64,000 nt of DNA, from the NCBI GenBank assembly GCA_039024315.1, contig JBCCQN010000001.1, positions 134,784-198,783 on the forward strand, given 5' to 3'. How positions within the stretch are numbered: position 1 is the stretch's first letter; every line of letters begins with the position of its first letter. Shown here piece after piece: positions 33,697-41,722 of the stretch. Source of the stretch: JBCAWW01 sp039024315. GTDB taxonomy: Bacteria > Bacteroidota > Bacteroidia > J057. A program made the position numbers and the translations under genes. The notes under the pieces are model-generated. The model was not told the origin of the DNA and made no database searches. It worked only from the letters and a program-made list of their open reading frames with translations.

Positions 33697-35012
33697 AAGT
33701 AAAAACTCCTGCCTATAAACCCCGCTCTACGCATCGCCAAGCTTTCTTGCAATGGCTATTTCGCTCGGTAAAAACGATGCGCTATGGAGTGCTAAAATAT
33801 TTTTATGCCTCTCTCAATGAGATCCCCAGTAGTTCTGACATTGATTTGATCATCGACCCTAAAGAACTCAAGCAATGGCAAAAGTTACTGGAGTCAGGCC
33901 CCGGCATCGATAAGGTGAAGTTTTCTACTCGCTTTAATGGTTGTTATGTAGAGGTCTTTTTTTCTAATCAGGAATACTTAGAGTTGGATCTGCTTTATCA
34001 GCTGCGGTGGCGGGATTTGATTTTTCTCGACTGCGCCGAACTCTTGGATCGGGTCTCACCAAATGAGGAGGGAATAAAGGTGGTGAGCACAGCAGATTCG
34101 TTTAGCTATTTGATCGCCTTTTTTACGCTCAATAATTGTCCCGTACCAGCGAAGTATCAATCCTACTTTGGGACTTTAAACGCGAAAGAAAAGCTTACAG
34201 TGTTAGATAGGTTTGCCACCCAATTTGAGCTAGAAAACATAGAAGAGGCGAGCCTCTTTATCAATGATTGGTATCGAGAAGCGATGGAGAGAAGCGTTCG
34301 GCGCAGGCGGGAAAACAAAGGTCTGAGTCGCTGGAAGCACTACCTCCAAGTTGCGATCGATAGCTTCAACCAAAGCCAACCCACGATTACCTTTAGCGGA
34401 GTGGATGGAGCTGGCAAATCTACTATCATAGAAAAAACGAAGGAATTACTAACCGAAAAATACCGTCGAGAAGTGGTGGTATTACGGCAAAGACCCTCGA
34501 TCTTACCTATCCTTAGTAGTATCAAATATGGCAAGGAAGGAGCCGAAAAACGAGCGGCCACTACGCTTCCTAGACAAGGGACCAACAAGAGTCGTGTAAG
34601 TTCTGTGATCCGTTTTGTCTATTATTTGATGGATTATCTGCTGGGGCAGGCCTATGTGTATTGGACTGTCAATCGAAGAGGAAAGCTATTGCTCTACGAT
34701 CGTTACTACTTTGATTATATCGTCGATAGCCGGCGAGCCAACATCAATTTAGGCCCCAAGATTACAGCGCCTTTTTATCGATTGATTCGCAAACATGAAA
34801 TCAATATCCTGCTCTATGCCGATCCAAAGGTGATTTTGGCCAGAAAACAAGAATTGACGGAGGCCGATATTAGCAGTCTCACCCAATCCTTTTTAAATCT
34901 ATTTGAAACTCTACAGGCAAAATCTCCCCGACAGCTATATCTACCGATCCAAAACGTAGAAATAGCGCAAACTATGGGCAAAATCGAAAAAGCTTTTATT
35001 ACCAAATTGTGA
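33693..35012 (+). CDS. Thymidylate-kinase-like P-loop protein with N-terminal nucleotidyltransferase-like domain
   Basis: 439 residues; the ATG overlaps the previous stop by 4 bases (ATGA). The N-terminal 200 residues look like a nucleotidyltransferase-type fold (SSSDIDLIIDPKEL; YVEVFFSNQEYLELDLL). From about 230 there is a thymidylate-kinase-like domain: Walker A FSGVDGAGKST (about 235-244), LLLYDRYYFDYIVDSRRAN (DR motif) and ADPKVILARKQELTEADI (LID-like region). Such proteins with an APH-fold partner recur in surface-polysaccharide clusters; the exact reaction is unknown to me. The domain pair suggests a sugar-nucleotide or lipid-carrier modification, which is inference. Confidence 0.8.
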   Translation: MKVKTPAYKPRSTHRQAFLQWLFRSVKTMRYGVLKYFYASLNEIPSSSDIDLIIDPKELKQWQKLLESGPGIDKVKFSTRFNGCYVEVFFSNQEYLELDLLYQLRWRDLIFLDCAELLDRVSPNEEGIKVVSTADSFSYLIAFFTLNNCPVPAKYQSYFGTLNAKEKLTVLDRFATQFELENIEEASLFINDWYREAMERSVRRRRENKGLSRWKHYLQVAIDSFNQSQPTITFSGVDGAGKSTIIEKTKELLTEKYRREVVVLRQRPSILPILSSIKYGKEGAEKRAATTLPRQGTNKSRVSSVIRFVYYLMDYLLGQAYVYWTVNRRGKLLLYDRYYFDYIVDSRRANINLGPKITAPFYRLIRKHEINILLYADPKVILARKQELTEADISSLTQSFLNLFETLQAKSPRQLYLPIQNVEIAQTMGKIEKAFITKL

Positions 35013-35149
35013 ATTTGATTATATGCATGTATGATTTATGGTAATAATAGTTCGAAATATCGTTTTAAATAAAATAAATTGTTGTTCAATAAATAAACAG
35101 TAATCACCACGCTTAGTACTAATTCCTCTTTCACGTTAAGACACCTGTT
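35013..35149. other. AT-rich gap in the glycan cluster
   Basis: 137 bases of mainly A+T sequence between the P-loop gene and the acyltransferase. No clear promoter consensus, hairpin or reading frame was seen. It marks the only large break in the glycan operon, so the two genes after it may have their own promoter. Confidence 0.4.
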
Positions 35150-35905
35150 ATGATACGAACTTTAGTTACTCAATTTGCCAAACGTAAAAATCCAGACTTC
35201 GCCTTAGACCCAGCGGTATCCAGTAAGGTACTTTTGTCATTGGCCACTACCAAACTAAGTTGGCGTTTGCGGAGCTATAGATTGGCCATTTATGGCCTGA
35301 TGCCACGCGCTCTTTATTTGGGTAAAAACGTTCGTTTTTTCAATACGGCTAATATGAAATTTGGCCGCTTTGTACAGATACATGAAGGAGCTTATCTAAG
35401 TGCTCTAGGTAAAAAGCCATTGACCCTTGGGAATAATGTCAACATCGGCGCATACAGCCGTTTGGCCATTTCTCAGACGTTTAACGATATCGGTTCTCAC
35501 ATTACCATTGGTGACAATGTCGGCTTAGGTGACTTTGCCCACCTAGGTGGTGCAGGTGGATTGGAAATTGGCAGTGATTGTATCATTGGGGCCTATTTTT
35601 CCTGCCATCCCGAAAATCATCGTTTTGAAGATCCTGATAAGTTAATTCGTCATCAGGGCGTGAGTCGTAAGGGAATCAAGGTCGGGTCTAACTGTTGGAT
35701 TGGTGCCAAAGTTACGGTGCTAGACGGAGTTACAATTGGCGATAATTGTGTGATTGCGGCAGGGGCAGTGGTCAACAAATCAGTTCCGGCCAATAGCGTC
35801 GTGGTCGGAGTACCCGCAAAAGTGATAAAGAAAATCGATGGGAACTTACCCATTAAAGATAAAACAATGCTCAAACAGTTGGGGATTGCCACCTCTATGA
35901 ATTAG
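35150..35905 (+). CDS. Hexapeptide-repeat acyltransferase (LbH fold)
   Basis: 251 residues. The second half shows the [LIV]-G-x4 hexapeptide pattern of a left-handed beta-helix (HITIGDNVGLGDFAHLGG, LEIGSDCIIGAYFSCHPENH, IKVGSNCWIGAKVTVLDGVT, IGDNCVIAAGAVVNKSVPAN), as in WcaF/CatB-type O-acetyltransferases that use acetyl-CoA. The His in CHPENHRF is a candidate catalytic residue. The N-terminal 70 residues are helical and basic. Probably O-acetylates the glycan made by the flanking enzymes. The next gene starts directly after its stop codon. Confidence 0.92.
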   Translation: MIRTLVTQFAKRKNPDFALDPAVSSKVLLSLATTKLSWRLRSYRLAIYGLMPRALYLGKNVRFFNTANMKFGRFVQIHEGAYLSALGKKPLTLGNNVNIGAYSRLAISQTFNDIGSHITIGDNVGLGDFAHLGGAGGLEIGSDCIIGAYFSCHPENHRFEDPDKLIRHQGVSRKGIKVGSNCWIGAKVTVLDGVTIGDNCVIAAGAVVNKSVPANSVVVGVPAKVIKKIDGNLPIKDKTMLKQLGIATSMN

Positions 35906-38215
35906 ATGAAAACTGTTCTCATTACTGCCTACGCCATCCATCCACTCAAAGGATCAGAAGATGGTACGGCTTGGAACCTTGTCCTCCAGATCGCCCGTAA
36001 GCGAAGGGTGATATTGATTACCAGAGAGAATAACGTTGCGCCTATAAAGGCTTATCTGTCGGAAAACGAAATTCCGCAGACCAACAATTTGCATATTATC
36101 GGTTACGACCTGCCCTACTACCTCCGTTTTTGGAAACGAGGTAGTTTTGGCGCATTACCCTATTTTTATTTGTGGCAGCGTACGCTACCGACCTTTATCA
36201 AAAAACAGCGTTTTTCTTTTGACTTAGTCCACAATCTCAATTTTCATAATGATTGGACTCCTAGTTTTTTGCACCGTTTGGGTAAGCCCATGGTGTGGGG
36301 GCCGATCGGACACCATCCCCAAGTACCTAAAGGATATATCCTGCCTATCTGGGGAACTAAGGCTTACCTCAAAGATCGCTTTTTGTGGTTGGTCAAATTA
36401 TTTTTTTGGCGTTTTAGTCGGGCCCTTCACCTCTGCGAGGAACGCTCCGCTACGATCCTGCCGATTAATAGTAGTGTAGGGGAGCAGCTTCATTTAGATC
36501 CCGATAAGACCCAAATTTTTCCAGCTGTAGGAGCCTACCGCAATCAATTACCCCGAACCAATGATCCTGAACGTTTTGAAGTTTTGTCAGTAGGGCGTTT
36601 TGTGCCACTAAAGGGATTTGATTTGACCCTGAGGTCTTTTGCTGGTTTCTGGCATTCGCTTTCAGCGGAACGCCAATCTCAAACTCGTCTGAGTCTCGTA
36701 GGGAAGGGGCCATTAGAAGGCCAACTCAAACAACTCAGTCGTGACTTAGAGATAGAGTCAGCCGTCGAATTTATCAACTGGATGCCGCAGGCGGATTTAA
36801 TGAAACGCTATCAGAGTAGCGATGTGTTGCTTTTTCCTTCGCATGAAGGCGCGGGTATGGTGGTACCGGAGGCGATGGCCTATGGTTTGCCGATCATTTG
36901 CCTAGACAATTGTGGGCCTGGGGAATTTGTCGATGATAGTTGTGGACTAAGGGCAAGCTATGGCCAGTACCAAGATACTGTCCAAGAGTTAAGCCAACAT
37001 CTTGTCAGTCTTAACCAAAGCCAATCGTTGCGTAGCCGCCTCTCTGCGGGAGCCCGCTGGCGAGTGGCCCGTTATTTTGACTGGGATGCCAAGGGGGAAA
37101 AACTCGATCAGATCTATCAAAAATTAGAAGCAAAGCCTCAACATACTGATACCATTGTTGCGGCTCACTTACTCAACAATTTCACGGGTAGCCCGCAGGT
37201 CCTGGCCCATGCACTCAAAGCCTTAGAAGATTCCGGGCGCGAAGTTCATCTCTACACCAGTGATGGACCTGGATTTTTGGATGAAGTAAAGGTCAAAGAA
37301 TACTTTCATCATCCCTATGGTTGGTCAGCTAATAAATATATCCGACTAGTCCGTTTTTTTACGGCACAGATTCTCCTGTTTTTTCGCCTATTGAAATACT
37401 GGCGCAAACCCATTACCATCTACGCCAATACGATTTTGCCGCTCGGCGCAGCCGCAGCCGGAAAATTGATGGGCAAAAGAGTGGTTTACCATGTGCATGA
37501 AACCGCTTTTCAGCCGGCGATCTTTAGCAAATTTTTGGTGGGAGTTATGAAGGCGACTGCTGATAAAATCATCTTTGTCTCGGAGTTTCTCAGAGAATTT
37601 CATCAAATCGATGATCATGACGAGCAAGTGATCTATAATGCGCTTTCTCAGGAGTTTGTCGCCCAAGCGAACGCTCAGCCAACAAGACCCTCCAAAAGTG
37701 AATTTGAAGTCATGATGGCTTGCTCCCTCAAAAAGGAAAAAGGCATCTTTGAATACTTGGCTTTGGCGGAGCAAATGCCAGCCTTAAAGTTTAAGCTAAT
37801 CATTAGCCAAACTGAAGACGAGATCAAACGCTTCCTTGGTGAGCAAGTTGTTCCTCCCAATGTAAATCTACTTGGCTTACAATCGGATATGCATCCCCAT
37901 TATGCCAGTGCAGATCTTTTGCTCAACCTCTCTCATCCTGATGGTTGGATAGAAACATTTGGCATGACGATCATCGAAGGTATGACTTATGGATTACCGG
38001 CCATCGTACCGCCAGTAGGCGCACCAGTTGAGTTAGTGGAATCCGGCATAGAAGGCTATCAGATGGACCCTAGGCAGCTCTCCGAAATAGCGGATCGAAT
38101 CTGGTTGTTGTATAGTGATGAAGCAAAAAGAGAAAAGATGGGCGAAGCTGCTAAATTGAAAGCAGCCCAATTTCAGATGGAAGTTTTTGCCCAAGAAATC
38201 GTGGCAAGTATCTAA
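35906..38215 (+). CDS. Two glycosyltransferases (GT4 type) fused in one chain
   Basis: 769 residues; a normal GT4 has about 380. The first unit (1 to about 405) has HPLKGSEDGTAWNLVLQIAR, LVHNLNFHNDWTP, SVGRFVPLKGFDLTL, GKGPLEGQLKQL and SHEGAGMVVPEAMAYGLP. The second unit (about 413-769) has LLNNFTGSPQVLAHALKAL, VYHVHETAFQP, ACSLKKEKGIFEYLALAEQ and SHPDGWIETFGMTIIEGMTY. Each half has its own EX7E-like donor-binding motif, so both look catalytically competent and could add two sugars in succession. Last gene of the glycan operon. A mini-hairpin (36430-36445, loop GCA) lies inside. Confidence 0.92.
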   Translation: MKTVLITAYAIHPLKGSEDGTAWNLVLQIARKRRVILITRENNVAPIKAYLSENEIPQTNNLHIIGYDLPYYLRFWKRGSFGALPYFYLWQRTLPTFIKKQRFSFDLVHNLNFHNDWTPSFLHRLGKPMVWGPIGHHPQVPKGYILPIWGTKAYLKDRFLWLVKLFFWRFSRALHLCEERSATILPINSSVGEQLHLDPDKTQIFPAVGAYRNQLPRTNDPERFEVLSVGRFVPLKGFDLTLRSFAGFWHSLSAERQSQTRLSLVGKGPLEGQLKQLSRDLEIESAVEFINWMPQADLMKRYQSSDVLLFPSHEGAGMVVPEAMAYGLPIICLDNCGPGEFVDDSCGLRASYGQYQDTVQELSQHLVSLNQSQSLRSRLSAGARWRVARYFDWDAKGEKLDQIYQKLEAKPQHTDTIVAAHLLNNFTGSPQVLAHALKALEDSGREVHLYTSDGPGFLDEVKVKEYFHHPYGWSANKYIRLVRFFTAQILLFFRLLKYWRKPITIYANTILPLGAAAAGKLMGKRVVYHVHETAFQPAIFSKFLVGVMKATADKIIFVSEFLREFHQIDDHDEQVIYNALSQEFVAQANAQPTRPSKSEFEVMMACSLKKEKGIFEYLALAEQMPALKFKLIISQTEDEIKRFLGEQVVPPNVNLLGLQSDMHPHYASADLLLNLSHPDGWIETFGMTIIEGMTYGLPAIVPPVGAPVELVESGIEGYQMDPRQLSEIADRIWLLYSDEAKREKMGEAAKLKAAQFQMEVFAQEIVASI
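36430..36445 (-). repeat. Mini-hairpin with GCA loop, stem CCTC/GAGG, inside a gene
   Basis: On the minus strand GCGTT, then CCTC-GCA-GAGG, in the double glycosyltransferase gene, where it encodes CEERS. GNA-type loop. Confidence 0.65.
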
Positions 38216-38221
38216 AAAACG

Positions 38222-38248
38222 AGGGCGACGCTAGTCAGGCGTCGCCCT
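38222..38248. terminator. Strong hairpin after the glycan operon
   Basis: A 10-bp stem AGGGCGACGC/GCGTCGCCCT with a 7-base loop, 7 bases after the last glycan gene stop. The T run is on the minus-strand side (CGTTTTTT), so it stops minus-strand transcription best. Confidence 0.65.
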
Positions 38249-38344
38249 ACAAGTCAATCTATAAGCCTTCTGTTACTACATCATCAGGCTTACCGTTAAA
38301 GGACGACAATCCTAAGGTCTAAGTTGCATAGGAAAACAAAAAAA

Positions 38345-38364
38345 GAGCGACCAATTGGCCGCTC
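38345..38364 (-). terminator. Terminator of the VWA lipoprotein gene
   Basis: Stem GAGCG/CGCTC plus CCAATTGG after one mismatch; on the minus strand it is followed by a T run. It lies 50 bases past the VWA gene stop. Confidence 0.75.
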
Positions 38365-38413
38365 CGGGAAAAACTCGTTTATCTGCAAGCAGATATATAC
38401 TGGTTAACAACTA

Positions 38414-39454
38414 TTAAAGGGTGCAACCTCCGGTAAATCCGGTGGCGTTGAAGGTGGTAGTCTCTTCGCCAGCCTGCTGACCTTTGAAGGCACGGATGCT
38501 AAGCTCATTGGTGCCACTACCATCACGTTTTGGACTACAATATTCGAAGAGATAGTAGCTATTTGCTTCAGCAGAAACTAGACCAGCAATCTCTTGAAAT
38601 TTCTCAACTAGTTTGGTGTTATCGTCTGCGTAGGCGAAACCATTGATACCTATATCGCGCAGTACATCTTCGTCAATCTCAGAACCTAGACCGATACTAA
38701 AGTAGCTCATATCAGCATTGGTAGCGTCGATAGAGTTGAGCGCTGCTTCTTTGGCATAACGTCCTGCTTGGTCAGTACCGTCTGTGAAGACAACCACTGA
38801 AGAAGCGGCGAGAATACCTTTTTGCTTATTGGTAGAAAGCTCATCAGTAGCGATCTGCGTACCTTTGATAACGGCACCGTAAAGGTCGGTAGAGTTATCA
38901 CTGGAGATATTGGTGGTTACGCCATCGATACCCGCTTTGAGTACGGTCACATCAGTAGTAAATGGTACCAAAGGATGAAGCACATCCTCCCCATCAAACC
39001 ACCAAATACCCATATAGTAAGATTCGCTCGAACCCGGAGGCATGATCGCATCGACAAAGCTTTTTGAAGCCTCTTTGAGCTCGGCAAGACTAGAATTAGT
39101 TACCGAACCAGAAAGGTCAAGCAATAGGATAGTACTGTATGCAAAGATTTGATCATTGTCAGAAATGCGGCGCTCTGCCTCAAACTCTGAAATCTCTTTG
39201 CGGGCCTCGTCATTACGGCCTTTTTCGTAGATGATAAAGTTATTTTCAACTAAGCCTGGTACTGGATCGCCCTTTTCAGTTTCTACTTTAAAGAAGACTG
39301 AGACTTTGGCAGGCTGAGTGACAAATTCGTTTTGAATCGTAATAATGTAATCGGAAGGAACTTGTGGTTTAGGCACCTCCTTACGACAACTCATAAGGAT
39401 AATAGGAAGCATTAACAAGAGCCCAAGCTTAAAAGTAGATGAATACTTACTCAT
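38414..39454 (-). CDS. VWA-domain lipoprotein
   Basis: 346 residues. A lipoprotein signal (LGLLLMLPIILMSC) puts the lipidated Cys near residue 23. An N-terminal beta-rich part (IITIQNEFVTQPAKVSVFFK ... GLVENNFIIYE) precedes a von Willebrand A domain from about 100, with the MIDAS motif LLDLSGSVTNSS and later VVVFTDGTDQ and FSIGLGSEID. The metal-binding residues look complete. VWA lipoproteins in Bacteroidota are outer-membrane or periplasmic binding or scaffold proteins. It stands alone between two terminators; the partner is unknown. Confidence 0.88.
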   Translation of the reverse strand: MSKYSSTFKLGLLLMLPIILMSCRKEVPKPQVPSDYIITIQNEFVTQPAKVSVFFKVETEKGDPVPGLVENNFIIYEKGRNDEARKEISEFEAERRISDNDQIFAYSTILLLDLSGSVTNSSLAELKEASKSFVDAIMPPGSSESYYMGIWWFDGEDVLHPLVPFTTDVTVLKAGIDGVTTNISSDNSTDLYGAVIKGTQIATDELSTNKQKGILAASSVVVFTDGTDQAGRYAKEAALNSIDATNADMSYFSIGLGSEIDEDVLRDIGINGFAYADDNTKLVEKFQEIAGLVSAEANSYYLFEYCSPKRDGSGTNELSIRAFKGQQAGEETTTFNATGFTGGCTL

Positions 39455-39624
39455 GGCAAATCAGTTTTTGTTTGGGTTAAAGACAAGGGGGCTGCACTAG
39501 GGTTGCACGCTCCAAAAAGAAAAAAGTTTCAGGAAGTCAGAATCTTAAGCACTTTGACAATAGTATTCAGGATTAGGACCTAGCAGAATAGGGCCATGCG
39601 GTCCATTTCTCTGTACGGAATACG

Positions 39625-39640
39625 CCCGAAAGCTTTCGGG
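39625..39640. repeat. Perfect 16-bp palindrome CCCGAAAGCTTTCGGG
   Basis: Self-complementary sequence without T runs, in the 299-base gap between the VWA gene and the B3/4 gene. It might be a protein-binding site or part of a dispersed repeat. Confidence 0.4.
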
Positions 39641-39678
39641 ATACTTTCTACTCTGTACTTAAATCTTCCTGCATGGTA

Positions 39679-39733
39679 AAAGTAGCTTGTCTGCTTAATA
39701 TTTCCGACTTCGGACTAATAAGCAGGCTACTTT
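39679..39733 (-). other. Structured element after the B3/4-domain gene
   Basis: AAAGTAGC (39679-39686) pairs with GCTACTTT (39726-39733). After a TTGT bulge, CTGCTTA pairs with TAAGCAG, and inside lies a TCCG-ACTT-CGGA hairpin. It begins 20 bases after the gene stop (39754) on the minus strand and ends in CTACTTTTACC there, so it may be a terminator or processing signal. Confidence 0.5.
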
Positions 39734-39753
39734 AGCTATCAAGTGTGTCGAGA

Positions 39754-40410
39754 TCAAATGACGGTGTGCAATTGGATATTTTGAGCGGCTGCGTGGGCTT
39801 CCAATAGATCTTTGCCTTGCTCTGCTGCGGTATAAACAGCTTCATCGCTGGCAAAATCAAGGAATATCAATAAAATCCGCTGAGTTTCATTCGTAATGCA
39901 AGTGCGAGTCGAATCACTAGTGGGACTACCAAAGGCGCTTTCTTGATCTCTAAATACCGGCAGATTTTCAATATTGAGTTTGCCTCGTCCGATCGCTTCA
40001 TAATCATCGCTGGCCAGTCCCAGTGATAAAGCCACCTCTCCTACAATTTTATCAGCATCATATCCCCCGATCGAAAAGCCACTAATTAAGGAAGTCAGAT
40101 TGATGATTTCTACTACATTGCTGATCTGGTATAAACCCGTGCCTTTGACGATGCGCCGGTGGAGCGCTTCTGCTGAAAGCCGGTAGCGTGAAGGGGCTTT
40201 GCCCAATGCCTTATAAGCGTTCCGCGAAGCGGCAATAGCAGGAATGTCTTTGATTGTCTCCATCGCCATCGCCGCTTTGCTTGTGATGGTGGCTTCAATT
40301 TTGGCCCAAAGATCGGCCTGGGTCGCTTCGATTTTGACGCTTGCTTCGAGACAGAGCAATCGCATCTTAGGGCAGGCCTGCTTTATTGTGGGATTTATAC
40401 TTATTTTCAT
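39754..40410 (-). CDS. Stand-alone B3/4 domain protein
   Basis: 218 residues from the ATG at 40410; the longer frame overlaps the divergent HAD gene. It matches the B3/B4 domain of the phenylalanyl-tRNA synthetase beta chain (IAASRNAYKALGKAPSRYRL, SAEALHRRIVKGTGLYQI, NVVEIINLTSLISGFSIGGY, LNIENLPVFRDQESAFGSPT, NETQRILLIFLDF). In the synthetase this domain hydrolyses Tyr-tRNAPhe; free-standing proteins of the family may edit tRNA but are not well characterised. A mini-hairpin lies inside (40217-40232), where it encodes ASRNA. Role inferred from family only. Confidence 0.87.
   Translation of the reverse strand: MKISINPTIKQACPKMRLLCLEASVKIEATQADLWAKIEATITSKAAMAMETIKDIPAIAASRNAYKALGKAPSRYRLSAEALHRRIVKGTGLYQISNVVEIINLTSLISGFSIGGYDADKIVGEVALSLGLASDDYEAIGRGKLNIENLPVFRDQESAFGSPTSDSTRTCITNETQRILLIFLDFASDEAVYTAAEQGKDLLEAHAAAQNIQLHTVI
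40217..40232 (+). repeat. GAA-triloop mini-hairpin, stem CCGC/GCGG, inside a gene
   Basis: GCGTT, then CCGC-GAA-GCGG, within the B3/4-domain gene (antisense). Confidence 0.82.
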
Positions 40411-40450
40411 TAGCCCGAAATAATACAATCCACCTTCTAAATTCAAGTAC

Positions 40451-41113
40451 ATGCTGCCCCCCACGATCAAAGCGATTTTATTTGATGCTTATGGTACCCT
40501 CTTTGATGTACGTAGTCTGACCGAAAGACTCGCGAAACATTTTGGGAGCCAAGCAGCTGATATCAATTTTATTTGGCGGCGCAAACAACTTGAATACACT
40601 TGGTTACGAGCTTTGATGCAAAAGTATCAGCCTTTTTCAATGGTAACAGCTGAAGCCTTGAGCTTTGCTTGTGAGTCCTTAGATGTTGAATTGACCGAAA
40701 GCGTTAAAGCGGATTTAGTACAGGGCTATTATGAATTAGCGGCTTACGATTCGGTGCTTACTCAGCTTCCCGGCCTTGCCGAACGCTTCTCTCTCTCCAT
40801 CTTGTCCAATGCCAACGAAGCGATGTTACAGGCGGCAGTTAAAAACTCGCAAATAGCAGGGCATTTTCACAGTATTTACAGTGTTGACAGGATCCGACGC
40901 TACAAACCCGATCCAGCGGTGTATGAAATGGCAAGGCAAGGATTAGGCTTCAATGCATCAGAAATTGTATTTGTGTCTTCCAATACTTGGGATGTCGCAG
41001 GGGCAAAATCTTTTGGCTTTCATGTTTGTTGGTTAGACCACTTCGGTGGAACGCTAGATCATTTGGGGGTGCGTCCAGATAAGCTTATTAAGAATCTTTC
41101 TGAATTAGGATGA
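40451..41113 (+). CDS. HAD hydrolase, haloacid dehalogenase type II
   Basis: 220 residues, Rossmann-type HAD core with a helical cap. Nucleophile Asp12 in ILFDAYGTLFD; cap segment WRRKQLEYTWLRALM typical of L-2-haloacid dehalogenases; motif II SILSNANE; motif III Lys in RYKPDPAVY; motif IV VFVSSNTWDVAGAKSFGF. The family hydrolyses 2-halocarboxylic acids by an ester intermediate, but related members have other substrates. It is divergent from the B3/4 gene and stands before the molybdenum hydroxylase operon without evident linkage. A mini-hairpin variant (40771-40786) is in the frame. Confidence 0.9.
   Translation: MLPPTIKAILFDAYGTLFDVRSLTERLAKHFGSQAADINFIWRRKQLEYTWLRALMQKYQPFSMVTAEALSFACESLDVELTESVKADLVQGYYELAAYDSVLTQLPGLAERFSLSILSNANEAMLQAAVKNSQIAGHFHSIYSVDRIRRYKPDPAVYEMARQGLGFNASEIVFVSSNTWDVAGAKSFGFHVCWLDHFGGTLDHLGVRPDKLIKNLSELG
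40771..40786 (-). repeat. Mini-hairpin with AAG loop, stem CGGC/GCCG, inside a gene
   Basis: On the minus strand GCGTT, then CGGC-AAG-GCCG, in the HAD gene, where it encodes GLAER. Confidence 0.6.
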
Positions 41114-41136
41114 GCTTTTTGGCCTACTTGTCAAAA

Positions 41137-41187
41137 TAGGATATTCTAATTATTTTATATCCTACTGAAGCGGAACACTCTTTCCGC
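41137..41187. other. Two hairpins upstream of the molybdenum hydroxylase operon
   Basis: TAGGATAT/ATATCCTA (41137-41144 and 41157-41164) and GCGGAA/TTCCGC (41170-41175 and 41182-41187). They lie between the HAD gene and the operon. Neither has a T run; they could form a leader control structure. I cannot match them to a known riboswitch. Confidence 0.45.
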
Positions 41188-41230
41188 AACAAATTTTGGA
41201 CTACTAATAATTTTTAATTCACATTAACTT

Positions 41231-41722
41231 ATGGGAATCCCTATTAATGTTAAGGTGAATGGGCAGTCGTATAGCAAAGAGGTGGAACCTCGACTACTAC
41301 TCGTTCACTTTTTACGTGATGTCCTCGCATTGACTGGTACCCACGTAGGCTGCGACACCAGCAGCTGCGGTGCTTGTACTATTCACATCGATGGCGAAGC
41401 CGCCAAATCTTGTACGATCCTCGCGGTACAGGTTGATGGCGCCGAAATTACTACCGTGGAAGGCCTTAGTCCTGCGGATGGTAGCGATCTTCATCCTATT
41501 CAGGAAGGATTTAAGGAAGAACACGGTCTCCAATGCGGTTTTTGCACCCCAGGTATGATGATGGCTTCTTTAGACCTACTCAAACGCAATCCTAATCCAA
41601 CGGAATCGGAAATTAGACATGCTCTAGAAGGGAACTATTGTCGTTGTACTGGATATCACAATATTGTGAAGTCAATCCAGCACGCGGCCAAAAATATGGG
41701 AAAGGAGGTCGCTCATGGGTAA
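41231..41722 (+). CDS. 2Fe-2S subunit of a molybdenum hydroxylase (CoxS-like)
   Basis: 163 residues. Plant-type ferredoxin cluster ligands are Cys41, 46, 49 and 61 (GCDTSSCGACTIHIDG), and the second cluster uses Cys102, 105, 137 and 139 (QCGFCTPGMMM, GNYCRCTGYHN). It carries electrons from the molybdenum site to FAD in aerobic CO dehydrogenase/xanthine-dehydrogenase-type enzymes. Length and cysteine spacing are normal. It is first in a CoxS-L-M-D-E-like order, and its end overlaps the large subunit by 8 bases. Confidence 0.96.
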   Translation: MGIPINVKVNGQSYSKEVEPRLLLVHFLRDVLALTGTHVGCDTSSCGACTIHIDGEAAKSCTILAVQVDGAEITTVEGLSPADGSDLHPIQEGFKEEHGLQCGFCTPGMMMASLDLLKRNPNPTESEIRHALEGNYCRCTGYHNIVKSIQHAAKNMGKEVAHG

